NCBI GenBank assembly: GCA_018268595.1
Contig: JAFDWH010000021.1
Span: 186,001-250,000, forward strand
DNA length: 64,000 nt
Source: Actinomycetota bacterium
Lineage (GTDB): Bacteria; Actinomycetota; Thermoleophilia; Solirubrobacterales; Solirubrobacteraceae
Direction: 5' to 3'
Made by a program: the position numbers and the translations under genes. Under the pieces are notes generated by a model. The model made no database searches. It worked only from the letters and a program-made list of their open reading frames with translations, and had not been told where the DNA came from. Shown in pieces: positions 39,611 through 49,006 of the stretch (positions are counted from its first letter, which is position 1; every line of letters begins with the position of its first letter).

Positions 39611-41068
39611 TCAGCCTGCGATCGAGAACGACCGTCCGACCGCTCGCGAGCGGTTGCCGGAGCGGTCGGTCGCGACGAGCGTCAGGCGGTATCTGCCCGG
39701 TCGCAGCGTGCGCCCGCCGAAGCGTGCACCGAGCTGGAAGCGGTTGGCGCCCGCGCGGCCGCTCAGCACGAGCGTGCGCGCACGCGCGGCGTGGCCCTTC
39801 CTGCCGGTTGCCGGGCGGACCGCGACGCGGATCTGCGCCCGCTCGGAGAGGGTGAAGCGGACCGTGGCGTGCGCGTGGGGCTTCGTCGCGTCGATCGCGC
39901 TCGGCACGATCCGCAGCTTCGAGATGCGCGGCGCCGTACGGTCGGCGACCTGGTAGGTGACGGTCTGCTGCGCCGTCAGGCCGTAAGCGTCGGTGGCCGT
40001 GACGGTGAACGCGTGGGCGCCGAGCGTGCTCGTGGCGATGCGCGCGCCGGACGCGGCGGTTCCCGTGCACGAGACGATGCTGTCCTGCCGGAACGCGGCC
40101 GGCGGTGCGCACGTGAACGACGCGGCGACCGCAGTGCCCTGCTCATAGATCTCCGCGTCGACGGGGACGGCGATCGTCGCGCTCGGATGCTCCAGCTCGT
40201 AGCTGATTTGCACGTACGGCACTCCGCTCGTGTCGGTTGCGAGCGAGCCGCCGGCCGGCACGTTGCTCGATCCGCCGCCTCCGCCGGCGCCGGACGTGCC
40301 GCTGCCGTCGGTGCAGAGCCCGCCGCCACCGCCACCGCCGCCGCCCTGGACGCCGCTTCCGCCTCCGCCGGCGTCGCCGTGGCCGGACACGTCAGGGCTC
40401 ACGCCGCCGGCGCCGCCGGCGCGCTGCGCGCCGCTGTCGCCGTCGCTCCCGTCGCCGCAGTTCGGGTCGCTGGAGATGCTGCCGACGCCGCCCGCGGCAT
40501 CGCTCGTGCCGGCGCCGCCGCCGCCGGCGGCGGTGAGCGAGGCCGTCGACGTCCCGGCGCTGCCGGCCACGCCCGCGGACCCGCCGTGTCCGCCGGTGGC
40601 GAACAGCGCGGGCGCGCCGGCGCCGCCGCCGCCGGCGGCAAGCGCCTCGTTGAGGTACAGGCCGCAGGCGCTTCCGACGAGCTGGATGCAGGAGGCGAAC
40701 GTCGAGGCGCCGCCGCCGCCGGCGGCGAGCGTCGGGAAGCCGGTGACGCCCGCGTCGCCGCCGCCGTTGAAGCCGCCGGAGCCGATCCCGCCGTTGCCGG
40801 CGACTCTGATCAAGACCATCGGCGAGGTCTCGGGCAGGCCGGAGGCGAGCACGCCGACGTCGCCGCTCACGACGGCGCCGAAGCCGCCCATGCCGCCGCC
40901 GCCGCGCCCGCCGACGGCGACGATGTGGACTCTGGCGACGCCGGTCGGCAGCGTGACGGGGACGGTGCCCGGAGTCGTGTACGTGAGCGTCTCCGCGGAC
41001 GCGGAGCCGGCTGCGAGCGCAAGGGCGCAGGCGGCGATGCCCGCGGGGCGGGCGTGGGGGAATCGCAT
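39611..41068 (-). CDS. Secreted glycine-rich surface protein
   Basis: A 485-residue protein: signal peptide (GIAACALALAAGSASAET), a ~290-residue glycine-rich region full of GGGG and GGxG turns starting with a short beta domain (YTTPGTVPVTLPTGVARVHIVAVGGRGGG), like PE_PGRS- or glycine-rich adhesins, then an Ig-like region (~300-375, SCTGTAASGARIATSTLGAHAFTVTATDAYG) and a C-terminal beta domain (PGRYRLTLVATDRSGNRSRAV). Probably exported and surface exposed. The low-complexity part generates long shadow frames on the other strand. Confidence 0.75.
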   Translation of the reverse strand: MRFPHARPAGIAACALALAAGSASAETLTYTTPGTVPVTLPTGVARVHIVAVGGRGGGGMGGFGAVVSGDVGVLASGLPETSPMVLIRVAGNGGIGSGGFNGGGDAGVTGFPTLAAGGGGASTFASCIQLVGSACGLYLNEALAAGGGGAGAPALFATGGHGGSAGVAGSAGTSTASLTAAGGGGAGTSDAAGGVGSISSDPNCGDGSDGDSGAQRAGGAGGVSPDVSGHGDAGGGGSGVQGGGGGGGGGLCTDGSGTSGAGGGGGSSNVPAGGSLATDTSGVPYVQISYELEHPSATIAVPVDAEIYEQGTAVAASFTCAPPAAFRQDSIVSCTGTAASGARIATSTLGAHAFTVTATDAYGLTAQQTVTYQVADRTAPRISKLRIVPSAIDATKPHAHATVRFTLSERAQIRVAVRPATGRKGHAARARTLVLSGRAGANRFQLGARFGGRTLRPGRYRLTLVATDRSGNRSRAVGRSFSIAG

Positions 41069-41154
41069 CGAACGGCCTCCCTCGGTCGTGCGGTGGGGGG
41101 CAGCACGATATGCCAGTTAAAGGTGTGACGCGCCGCTGAGCGGCGACGCGCCCG

Positions 41155-43368
41155 CTATCGCGTCAGCGCTCGCTCGTCGTCGGCCGCCGGCTCCGCCGCC
41201 TCCAGCACCGGCAGCGGCGGCTCGATCGCGAGGTGCGGCATGTGCCGGTCGAGCGATGCCGGCAGCCACCACGTGCGGCGGCCGAGCAGGTGCAGCACGG
41301 CCGGCAGCAGCAGCGAGCGCACGATGAACGCGTCGATGAAGACGGCGACCGCGAAGCTCGCGCCGAACAGCTTCACGGCGCGGTCGTCGTTGATCGCGAA
41401 CGCGAGGAAGACGCAGATCATGATCGTCGCGGCAGCGGTGATCACGCGCCCGGTCTTCGCGAGGCCGTCGACGACCGCGCCGTGCGCGTCGCGGCGGCGC
41501 ACCCACTCCTCGTGCACGCGCGAGATCAGGAAGACCTCGTAGTCCATCGAGAGGCCGAACACGATCGCGAACAGCATCACCGGGATGAACGCGTCGATCG
41601 GGCCGGCCTGGACGCCGACGAGCCCGGACAGCCAGCCGTACTGGAAGACCGCGACCGCGACGCCGAGCGACGCGCCGATCGACAGCAGGTTCATCACCGC
41701 CGCCTGCAGCGGGATCACGAGCGAGCGGAAGACGACGAGCAGCAGCAGCGCAGCCAGCCCGACGACGACGCCGATGAACAGCGGCAGCTTGCTCGCCAGC
41801 ACGCTGGAGAAGTCGATCCCGACGGCGGTCGAGCCGGCGACCAGCAGCTGCGCGCCGCTCGCGCGCTCGACCGGCGGCAGCGTGCGGTCGCGCAGGCGGT
41901 GGACGAGCTCGGTCGTGGCGGCGTCCTGCGGCGCCGATCTCGGGAACGCCTCGACGGTCGCGACGCGCCCGTCGGGGCTCGTCACCGGCGGCCCGACCGA
42001 CGCGATCCCGTCGGCGCGCGCCAGCGCGGCACGGACCTGCGCGAGCGTCCCGCCCGCCGCGCCGGCGCGGTCGTGCGGCAGCTGCGCGACGACGAGCAGC
42101 GGCCCGTTGAAGCCGGGTCCGAAGCCCTTCGCCAGCAGGTCGTACGCCTGGCGCGTCGTGTGGCTCTTGACGTCGTTGCCGGCGTCGCTCTGGCCCAGCC
42201 GCAGCGACAGCGCCGGCACCGCCAGCACCACCACGATCGCGAGCCCGGCCAGCATCGCCGGCCACGGGTGGCGGCCGATCCACTGCGCCCACGCGGTCCA
42301 GAAGGCGTCGTGCGGGCGCCCGCCCTCCATCCGCTTGCGCGCGCGCCGGCCGAAGCGGCCGAGCTTGTCGCCGAAGCGCGCCATCAGCGCGGGCAGCAGC
42401 GTGAGCGCCGCGAGCATCGTCATCAGCACGCCGAGCGCGGTCGCGATCGACATCCCGTAGAGGAAGTCGACGCCGAGCAGGCACATGCCCAGCACCGCGA
42501 TGATCACCGTCAGCCCCGCGAACAGGACGGCGCGGCCGGCGGTGTCCATCGCCGTCACGACCGCGTCGTCGACGCTCATCCCGTGGCGGTACGCCTCGCG
42601 GTAGCGCGTGACGATGAACAGCGCGTAGTCGATCCCGACGCCGAGCCCGACCATCGCCGCCAGCTCGGTCGAGACCGACGGCACGTCGAGCACGTGCGAG
42701 AGCAGCGCGATCAGGCCGAACGCGGTGCCGAGCCCCAGCACGGCGGTGAGGATCGGCATGCCCATCGCCGTCAGCGAGCCGAACGTCAGCAGCAGCACGA
42801 CGATCGCGGCGAGCAGGCCGATCGCGCTCGCGGTGCCGAAGCTCTGCTGCTGGGCCTGCTCGATCGCCTGGCCGCCCAGCTCGACCTGCAACGCCGGCGA
42901 GCGGATCGCCTGCGCGGTGTCGATCAGCCGCTGCGCGTCGGCTCTCGGCAGCACGTTCGCGCGCTGGTCGAACGAGACGGTCGCGAACGCGATCGTGCCG
43001 TCGCGCGAGACGATCGGTCTGGAGACGTGGCTGACGTGCGGGATGCGCGCGACGCGCGCGAGCATCGCGTCGATCCGCGCCGCCTGGCCCGCGATGCCCC
43101 CGCCGCGCGTCGCGTGGAGCACGATCTGGTCGCTGTCGCCGGACTGCCCGGGGAAGCTCTGTCTGAGCAGGTCGTAGGCGCGCTGCGAGTCGGTGTTCGG
43201 CAGCGAGAAGGTCTCGGCGTAGCGGCTGCCGGCGGCGCCGGCCAGCACCAGCACGGCGACGAGCAGCGCCAGCCAGCCGCCGATCGCGAGCGCGCGATGG
43301 TGGACGACCCAGCGCGCGAGCCGTGCGACGAGGCCGTCCGGAGCGGGAGGGGAGGTCGGGTCGCCCAC
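41155..43368 (-). CDS. MMPL/RND-family membrane transporter
   Basis: A 737-residue inner-membrane transporter with the MMPL double layout: one helix, a large outer loop (~50-170) and helices 2-6 (ASAIGLLAAIVVLLLTFGSLTAMGMPIL ... GVDFLYGMSIATALGVLMTM), then the same pattern again (helix ~385, loop ~410-545, helices to ~700). The motif MVGLGVGIDYALFIVTRYREA and its second copy FGLSMDYEVFLISRVHEEW are diagnostic. GTG 43366-43368 is used. Probably lipid or drug export; substrate unknown. Divergent from mnmA with 57 bp between starts. Confidence 0.92.
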   Translation of the reverse strand: MGDPTSPPAPDGLVARLARWVVHHRALAIGGWLALLVAVLVLAGAAGSRYAETFSLPNTDSQRAYDLLRQSFPGQSGDSDQIVLHATRGGGIAGQAARIDAMLARVARIPHVSHVSRPIVSRDGTIAFATVSFDQRANVLPRADAQRLIDTAQAIRSPALQVELGGQAIEQAQQQSFGTASAIGLLAAIVVLLLTFGSLTAMGMPILTAVLGLGTAFGLIALLSHVLDVPSVSTELAAMVGLGVGIDYALFIVTRYREAYRHGMSVDDAVVTAMDTAGRAVLFAGLTVIIAVLGMCLLGVDFLYGMSIATALGVLMTMLAALTLLPALMARFGDKLGRFGRRARKRMEGGRPHDAFWTAWAQWIGRHPWPAMLAGLAIVVVLAVPALSLRLGQSDAGNDVKSHTTRQAYDLLAKGFGPGFNGPLLVVAQLPHDRAGAAGGTLAQVRAALARADGIASVGPPVTSPDGRVATVEAFPRSAPQDAATTELVHRLRDRTLPPVERASGAQLLVAGSTAVGIDFSSVLASKLPLFIGVVVGLAALLLLVVFRSLVIPLQAAVMNLLSIGASLGVAVAVFQYGWLSGLVGVQAGPIDAFIPVMLFAIVFGLSMDYEVFLISRVHEEWVRRRDAHGAVVDGLAKTGRVITAAATIMICVFLAFAINDDRAVKLFGASFAVAVFIDAFIVRSLLLPAVLHLLGRRTWWLPASLDRHMPHLAIEPPLPVLEAAEPAADDERALTR

Positions 43369-43425
43369 GCGCTCCGATGATGGCAGGCGTGCAACGCAGC
43401 CTCGCGCCCGCTCTAGACTCGCCCT

Positions 43426-44973
43426 GTGGACTCCGAGCTGTTCGAGCATCACCTCAGCTCGCCGCGCGGCCGGGGGAAGGTGCCGGGGGACGGGGCGAGC
43501 GGCGTCGCGGGCACGAGAGCGTGCGGCGACGTGATCCGCTTCGGCCTGACGCTCGACGCGACCGGCACGCGCGTCGCCGACGCCGGCTGGGAGGCGGACG
43601 CGTGCGGCGCGACGGTCGCGGCGGCGAGCGCCGTCGTCGAGCGCGTGGTCGGGGAGCCCGTGCTGGAGGTCGCGCGGATCGGCGCGCACGACGTCGCGCA
43701 GGAGCTGGGCGGGCTCTCGCCGGGCAAGTTCCACGCCGCCGAGCTGGTCGCCGACGCGCTCGCGCGGGCGCTCGGGACGGCCGCGTTCGAGGGCGCGCGC
43801 CTGACCGCGCCGTCCGCTAGCGGAGGTCGCACACTCGTCGCGATGTCCGGCGGCGTCGACAGCGCGGTCGCGGCGCTGCTGTGCGCGCAGGACGGCGGCG
43901 ACGTCGTCGCCGTCACGCTCGAGCTGTGGGCCGACGAGGCGAACGACGGCGAGCGCTCCTGCTGCTCCGCCTCCGCCGTCCGCCTCGCGCGCGGGTTGGC
44001 GCACCGCATGGGCCTGCCGCACCTCACGCTCGACCTGCGCGAGCAGTTCCGCGCGGGCGTGGTCGAGCCGTTCCTCGCCGACTGGCGGGACGGGCTCACG
44101 CCCAACCCGTGCATCCGCTGCAACGGCCACGTGCGCCTCGACGCGATGCTCGCGCTGGCCGACCGCCTGGGAGCGCAGGCGCTCGCGACCGGCCACTACG
44201 CGCGCGTGGTCGAGGCCGACCACCCCGACGGCCCGCTGCTGGCGGCCGCCGCCGACGCCTGGAAGGACCAGACCTACATGCTCGCCGCGCTGCAGCCGGA
44301 CTCGCTCGCGCGCATGCGCTTCCCGCTCGGCGGGATCACGAAGCCGCAGGCGCGGCGGCTCGCGGCCGAGGCGCAGCTGCCGGTCGCGAGCAAGGCCGAC
44401 TCGCAGGACCTCTGCTTCCTCGCCGGCACGACGCGCGCCGCGTTCCTCGCCAAGCACGGCGGGATCGCCGAGCGGCCGGGCGAGATCGTCGACCGTGCCG
44501 GGCGCGTGATCGGCCGCCACCGCGGGCACCACGGCTTCACCGTCGGGCAGCGCAGAGGGCTCGGCGTCGCGTCGAACGAGCCGCTGTTCGTGCTGGCCGT
44601 CGACGCGCGCGCGAACCGCGTGGTCGCCGGCACGAGGGCGGAGCTGCAGACGACGCGCGTGCAGGTGCGCGGCGCGCGCCTGTTCCGCGACGGCGCGCGC
44701 GTCGACCGCGTGAAGCTGCGCTACCGCACACAGCCGCTGCCGGCGCGGCTGCGCGACGCGGAGGCGGTGCGTGCCGGCGCGCACCGCGCGCTGGAGATCG
44801 AGCTGGCCGAGCCGGTCGACGGCGCGGCGCCTGGCCAGATGGCGTGCCTGATGGACGGCGAGCGCATCGTCGGTTGGGGCACGATCGCCGCGCCGGAGCT
44901 CAGCGGCCCGCCGCCAGCTCCGCGCCCAGCGCGTTCATCTGCACCAGCAGCCGCGCTCGCGCCGGCGGGCTGA
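43426..44973 (+). CDS. mnmA: IscU/NifU-like domain fused to tRNA 2-thiouridylase MnmA
   Basis: A 515-residue fusion. Residues 1-125 are an IscU/NifU-N-like scaffold domain (FEHHLSSPRGRGKV, RACGDVIRFGL, DACGATVAAASAV, LSPGKFHAAELV). Residues ~136-495 are MnmA, which 2-thiolates U34 of Lys/Glu/Gln tRNAs: PP-loop SGGVDSAVAAL (141-151), catalytic Cys in NPCIRCN (C229/C232) and SKADSQDLCFLAG (C330). Of the three scaffold cysteines C33 and C60 are present, but the third (HCS in IscU) is HAA here. A Pro/Ala-rich tail overlaps the convergent MBL gene by 74 bp. The fusion suggests direct sulfur or cluster delivery; start GTG 43426. Confidence 0.93.
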   Translation: MDSELFEHHLSSPRGRGKVPGDGASGVAGTRACGDVIRFGLTLDATGTRVADAGWEADACGATVAAASAVVERVVGEPVLEVARIGAHDVAQELGGLSPGKFHAAELVADALARALGTAAFEGARLTAPSASGGRTLVAMSGGVDSAVAALLCAQDGGDVVAVTLELWADEANDGERSCCSASAVRLARGLAHRMGLPHLTLDLREQFRAGVVEPFLADWRDGLTPNPCIRCNGHVRLDAMLALADRLGAQALATGHYARVVEADHPDGPLLAAAADAWKDQTYMLAALQPDSLARMRFPLGGITKPQARRLAAEAQLPVASKADSQDLCFLAGTTRAAFLAKHGGIAERPGEIVDRAGRVIGRHRGHHGFTVGQRRGLGVASNEPLFVLAVDARANRVVAGTRAELQTTRVQVRGARLFRDGARVDRVKLRYRTQPLPARLRDAEAVRAGAHRALEIELAEPVDGAAPGQMACLMDGERIVGWGTIAAPELSGPPPAPRPARSSAPAAALAPAG

Positions 44974-45919
44974 GCTCGCCCGGCGCGCGGCAGATCGTCG
45001 CCACGTTCACGAGGATCCGCTCCGGGTTGAGCCAGCCGGCGAACGCGCGCTGCTCCGGCGAGCGCACGAGCGCCCGCGCGGCCTCGCCGACCGACCGTCC
45101 TGCCGCCCGCTGCGCGGCGACGCCGTCGCGCAGCCAGCGCCAGTAGGCGGCGAGCTGCTCGATCTCGGCGCGCCCGCACGGCGGACCGTGGCCGGGCACG
45201 TAGACGCCCGCGTCGAGCGCGAGCAGCGCCTCGAGCGCGGCGAGCCACGTCTCGACCGGCCCGTGCCACATGATCGGCGTGACGCCGACGAACAGCAGGT
45301 CGGCGGAGAACACGACGCCCTCGTCGGGCACGTGCACGACGGCGTCGGCGGGACTGTGGGTCGGGCCGAGGTCGAGCAGGCGTACCGGGCGGCCGCCGAC
45401 GTCGAGCGTCGCGCCGTCCTCGACGGTGCGGTCGGCGTAGCGCAGCCGCACGCCGCGCCAGTGGAAGGGGGCGAGCTGGCCGTGCAGGCGGGCGGCGGTC
45501 GCGCCGACCCTGCCGGGGACGTGCCGCAGCGCGCCCGCGGCGGCGGCCATCGCGTTCAGCACGCGCGGCGGCGCCTCCGTCCGCATCGCGCGGTCGCACG
45601 CCGCCGTCGCGAGCAGCTCGACGCCCGCGTCCAGCACCGCGTTCCCCCACCAGTGGTCGCCGTCCGGGTGCGTCACGAGCGCGTGGCGCAGCGGCGCCTC
45701 GGCCAGCAGCGGCGCCAGCTCGCCGAGCATCCGCCGCGTCAGCCGCTCGTCCCACAGCGTGTCGACCAGCAGGGACGCGCCGTCGCCGAGGATCAGGCCC
45801 GCGTTCGACTCGCCCAGGCCGCCGTTCGGCTGCAGCCACGCCCACGTGCGCGGGGCGACCTCGCGCAGGCCCCCGGGGAAGCGCGCGGGCGCGCCCGCCA
45901 ATGTCGCAACCGTCGCCAT
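44900..45919 (-). CDS. MBL-fold hydrolase
   Basis: A 339-residue metallo-beta-lactamase-fold protein. VTHPDGDHWWGNAVL replaces the usual HxHxDH by HPDGDH, a variant seen in the cyclase/CphA-like and Vmh groups; later ligands in LGPTHSPADAVVHVPDEGVVFSADLLF and YVPGHGPP. The C-terminal ~80 residues are helical. ATG 45917-45919. Divergent from alaS with 46 bp between starts; convergent and overlapping with mnmA. Substrate unknown. Confidence 0.82.
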   Translation of the reverse strand: MATVATLAGAPARFPGGLREVAPRTWAWLQPNGGLGESNAGLILGDGASLLVDTLWDERLTRRMLGELAPLLAEAPLRHALVTHPDGDHWWGNAVLDAGVELLATAACDRAMRTEAPPRVLNAMAAAAGALRHVPGRVGATAARLHGQLAPFHWRGVRLRYADRTVEDGATLDVGGRPVRLLDLGPTHSPADAVVHVPDEGVVFSADLLFVGVTPIMWHGPVETWLAALEALLALDAGVYVPGHGPPCGRAEIEQLAAYWRWLRDGVAAQRAAGRSVGEAARALVRSPEQRAFAGWLNPERILVNVATICRAPGELSPPARARLLVQMNALGAELAAGR

Positions 45920-45965
45920 TCGCGGCGACGACCGTAACGATCTCGTCTCTACACTGCGCAGACGC

Positions 45966-48620
45966 ATGACCATGACCTCGGACCAGATCCGCGAGACGTA
46001 CCTGTCGTTCTTCGAGCAGCGCGACCACCTGCGGCGCCCGTCCGCGTCGCTCGTGCCGGCGACGTTCGACGCCTCGGTGCTGCTCACGACGGCCGGCATG
46101 CACCCGCTGAAGCCCTACTTCCTGGGCGTGGAGCGGCCGCCGCACCAGCGCATGACGAGCTGCCAGAAGTGCTTCCGCACGACCGACATCGACAACGTCG
46201 GCAACACGCACCGCCACCTGACCTTCTTCGAGATGCTCGGCAACTTCTCGATCGGCGACTACTTCAAGCAGGGCGCGATCGAGTACGCCTGGGAGCTGTC
46301 CACGCAGGGCTTCGGCTTCAAGGGCGAGGACATCTGGGTGACCGTCTTCGGCGGCGACGAGCAGCTCGGCCTCGGCCCCGACGAGGACGCGATCGCGCTG
46401 TGGCAGGCGATCGGCGTCCCACGCGAGCGGATCGTCGAGTGCCCACGCTCGGAGAACTTCTGGCAGGCCGGCCCGACCGGCCCGTGCGGGCCGTGCAGCG
46501 AGCTGTACCTCGACCGCGGCCTCGACTTCGGCAGCGCCGACGACCTGCCCGGCGGCGAGAACCAGCGCTTCCTCGAGTTCTGGAACCTCGTCTTCATGCA
46601 GTTCGACCAGGACCCGGTCAACACGCTCACGCCGCTGCCCGCGCAGAACATCGACACCGGCCTCGGCCTCAACCGCCTCGCGGCGATCGTGCAGGACAAG
46701 GAGTCGGTGTTCGAGACCGACCAGTTCCAGCCGCTGATCGAGCTGGGCGAGCAGCTCGGCGGCGTGCGCTACGGGCAGGACTTCCCGACGACGCGCTCGC
46801 TGCGGATCCTCGCCGACCACACGCGCGCGATGACGTTCCTGGTCGCCGACGGCGTCGTGCCGAGCAACGAGGACCGCGGCTACATCCTGCGCCGCGTGAT
46901 GCGCCGCGCGATCCAGCACGGCCGCGCGCTCGGCTTCGCGCCCGGCTTCCTGCCGCGCTTCGCGGCGGTCGTCGAGGAGACGATGGGGGCGTCGTATCCG
47001 GAGCTGGGCGAGCAGCGCGACGCGATCCACAAGTGGCTCGCGGCCGAGGAGGAGTCGTTCGGCAGAACGCTCGAGCAGGGCACGAAGCTGCTCGACGAGC
47101 TGATCGCGCGGGCCGAGCAGCAGGGCGAGGAGGGCCTCGGCGCCGACGACGTCTTCCAACTGCACGACACGTACGGCTTTCCGATCGACCTGACGCGCGA
47201 GATCGCCGCCGAGCACGACCTCGGCGTCGACGAGCCGGGCTTCGAGCGGCTGATGGACGAGCAGCGCGCGCGTGCGCGCGCCGGCGGTCGCAGCGCTGCG
47301 GGCGGCGACGACCTGCGGGCGCGCGCGCAGGAGCTGGCGGCCGGCAGCGGCTTCGCGAGCGAGTTCGTCGGCTACGAGACGACCGAGCAGGCGACCTCCG
47401 TCGGCGCGCTGGAGCAGGAGGACGGGCGCGTGCTGGTGAAGCTGCGCGAGTCGCCGTTCTACGCGGCCGGCGGCGGCCAGGTGTCGGACTCCGGCTGGGT
47501 CGAGTGCGCCGACGGCGACTGCCGCGCGCGCGTCGAGCAGGTGCTGCGCCTGTCCGGCGGCGAGGACCAGGTGCTCGTGCTGGCGCCAGAGGTCGGCGCG
47601 CTGAAGGACGGCGAGGCGGTGCGCGCCGTCGTCGACCACGCCGCCCGGCACGCGACGCAGTGCAACCACACCGCCACGCACCTGCTGCACGCGGCGCTGC
47701 GGCGACGGCTCGGCACGCACGTGCGCCAGGCCGGCTCGGCGGTCCAGCCCGACAAGCTGCGCTTCGACTTCACGCACGGCAGCGCGCTGAGCGCCGAGGA
47801 GCTGCGCGCGGTGGAGGACGACGTCAACGGCTGGATCGTCGCCAACCACCCGGTGCGCGCGTTGACGACGACGCTCGACGAGGCCAAGTCGCGCGGCGCG
47901 ATGGCGCTGTTCGGCGAGAAGTACGGCGACGTCGTGCGGATGGTCGAGGTTGGCGACGGCTCCTTCTCGCGCGAGCTGTGCGGCGGCACGCACGTGCGCT
48001 CGACGGCGGAGATCGGTCTCTTCCGGATCGTGAGCGAGACCTCCTCGGCCGCGAACGTGCGCCGCATCGAGGCGCTCACGGGGCCGGCGGCGGTCGAGCT
48101 GGTCCGCGCGCACGACGACGCGCTGCGCGAAACGGCTGTCGTGTTGCGGGCGACGCCGGAGCAGGTGCCGCACGAGGTCTCGCGGCTCCGTCAACGCGTC
48201 CGCGACCTGGAAAAAGCAGCATCGAGGGGGGAGGGGGCGAACGGCGCGGTCGACGTGGAGGCGCTGCTGGCCTCCGCCACCGACGTCGCGGGCGTCTCCC
48301 TCCTCGCTGCGGTCGTCGACGCTTCAGACCCCAAGGCGCTGCCCGACCTCGCGGACAAGCTGAAGGCGAAGCTGGGCGACAGCGCCGTCGTGCTGGGCGC
48401 GGTCGCCGATGGCAAGGTCCACCTCGTGGCGACGGTCGCGCCGGCGCTCGTCGCGCGCGGGGTGAGAGCGGGCTCGATCGTCAGAGTGGCGGCCGAGGTG
48501 ACGGGCGGCGGCGGGGGCGGCCGCGACACGATGGCGCGCGCGGGAGGCCGCGACCCGGACAAGCTGCCGGAGGCGATCGCCGCCGCCCGTGCGGCGATCG
48601 AGGCAGCCCTCCAGGGCTGA
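45966..48620 (+). CDS. alaS: Alanyl-tRNA synthetase
   Basis: An 884-residue class II synthetase of full length. Catalytic core RETYLSFFEQRDHLRRPSASLVP and GNTHRHLTFFEMLGNFSIGDYFK; GPCGPCSELY; editing domain with CNHTATHLLHAAL (HxxxH) and CGGTHVRSTAEIG (C and H zinc ligands); C-terminal domain ending with the conserved glycine stretch GGGGGGRDTMARAGGRDPDKL. ATG 45966 is chosen; the open frame extends upstream into the MBL gene region. The stop overlaps the ruvX start (TGATG). First gene of a run alaS-ruvX-mltG-aroE-pilB. Confidence 0.97.
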   Translation: MTMTSDQIRETYLSFFEQRDHLRRPSASLVPATFDASVLLTTAGMHPLKPYFLGVERPPHQRMTSCQKCFRTTDIDNVGNTHRHLTFFEMLGNFSIGDYFKQGAIEYAWELSTQGFGFKGEDIWVTVFGGDEQLGLGPDEDAIALWQAIGVPRERIVECPRSENFWQAGPTGPCGPCSELYLDRGLDFGSADDLPGGENQRFLEFWNLVFMQFDQDPVNTLTPLPAQNIDTGLGLNRLAAIVQDKESVFETDQFQPLIELGEQLGGVRYGQDFPTTRSLRILADHTRAMTFLVADGVVPSNEDRGYILRRVMRRAIQHGRALGFAPGFLPRFAAVVEETMGASYPELGEQRDAIHKWLAAEEESFGRTLEQGTKLLDELIARAEQQGEEGLGADDVFQLHDTYGFPIDLTREIAAEHDLGVDEPGFERLMDEQRARARAGGRSAAGGDDLRARAQELAAGSGFASEFVGYETTEQATSVGALEQEDGRVLVKLRESPFYAAGGGQVSDSGWVECADGDCRARVEQVLRLSGGEDQVLVLAPEVGALKDGEAVRAVVDHAARHATQCNHTATHLLHAALRRRLGTHVRQAGSAVQPDKLRFDFTHGSALSAEELRAVEDDVNGWIVANHPVRALTTTLDEAKSRGAMALFGEKYGDVVRMVEVGDGSFSRELCGGTHVRSTAEIGLFRIVSETSSAANVRRIEALTGPAAVELVRAHDDALRETAVVLRATPEQVPHEVSRLRQRVRDLEKAASRGEGANGAVDVEALLASATDVAGVSLLAAVVDASDPKALPDLADKLKAKLGDSAVVLGAVADGKVHLVATVAPALVARGVRAGSIVRVAAEVTGGGGGGRDTMARAGGRDPDKLPEAIAAARAAIEAALQG

Positions 48621-49006
48621 TGCGCGTGCTGGCGCTCGACTACGGGTCCGCCCGCTGCGGCTGCGCGCTGTCCGACCCCACGGGCACGCTCGCGACGCCG
48701 ATCGAGCCGGTGCTGCGGCCGGCGACGAAGAAGGGCTTCGCCGCGCTGACGGCGCTCGTGCGCGAGCGCGAGGTGGGGCGGGTCGTGGTCGGACTGCCAC
48801 TCGGCCTGTCCGGCGCGGACACGGTCCAGACGCGCGAGGCGCGGGAGTTCGCGGCGCGCCTCGACGCGGCGCTCGACGTGCCGGTCGACCTCTACGACGA
48901 GCGCTTCACGACGGCGATCGCGCAGCGCGCCGGCGGCACGACCGCCTCCGAGGACTCGCGCGCCGCGGCTGTGCTGCTGGAGGACTGGCTGGTGCGCCAT
49001 GGGTGA
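48620..49006 (+). CDS. ruvX: RuvX/YqgF-type Holliday junction resolvase / rRNA-processing nuclease
   Basis: A 128-residue RNase H-like nuclease. MRVLALDYGSARCGCALSDP carries the first Asp (D7), VVVGLPLGLSGAD the second motif, and PVDLYDERFTTAIA the third (YDERFTT), all as in YqgF. Involved in 16S rRNA processing or junction resolution. Overlaps alaS (1 bp) and mltG (8 bp), confirming one operon. Confidence 0.95.
   Translation: MRVLALDYGSARCGCALSDPTGTLATPIEPVLRPATKKGFAALTALVREREVGRVVVGLPLGLSGADTVQTREAREFAARLDAALDVPVDLYDERFTTAIAQRAGGTTASEDSRAAAVLLEDWLVRHG

Noticed and set aside
40260-40950. DNA tandem repeats or CRISPR-like array
   Set aside because: GGC-rich low complexity encoding the glycine-rich secreted protein; no regular unit.
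41233-43380. 715-residue plus-strand frame over the MMPL gene
   Set aside because: Low-complexity Arg/Asp/His/Gln sequence, a shadow of the transporter.
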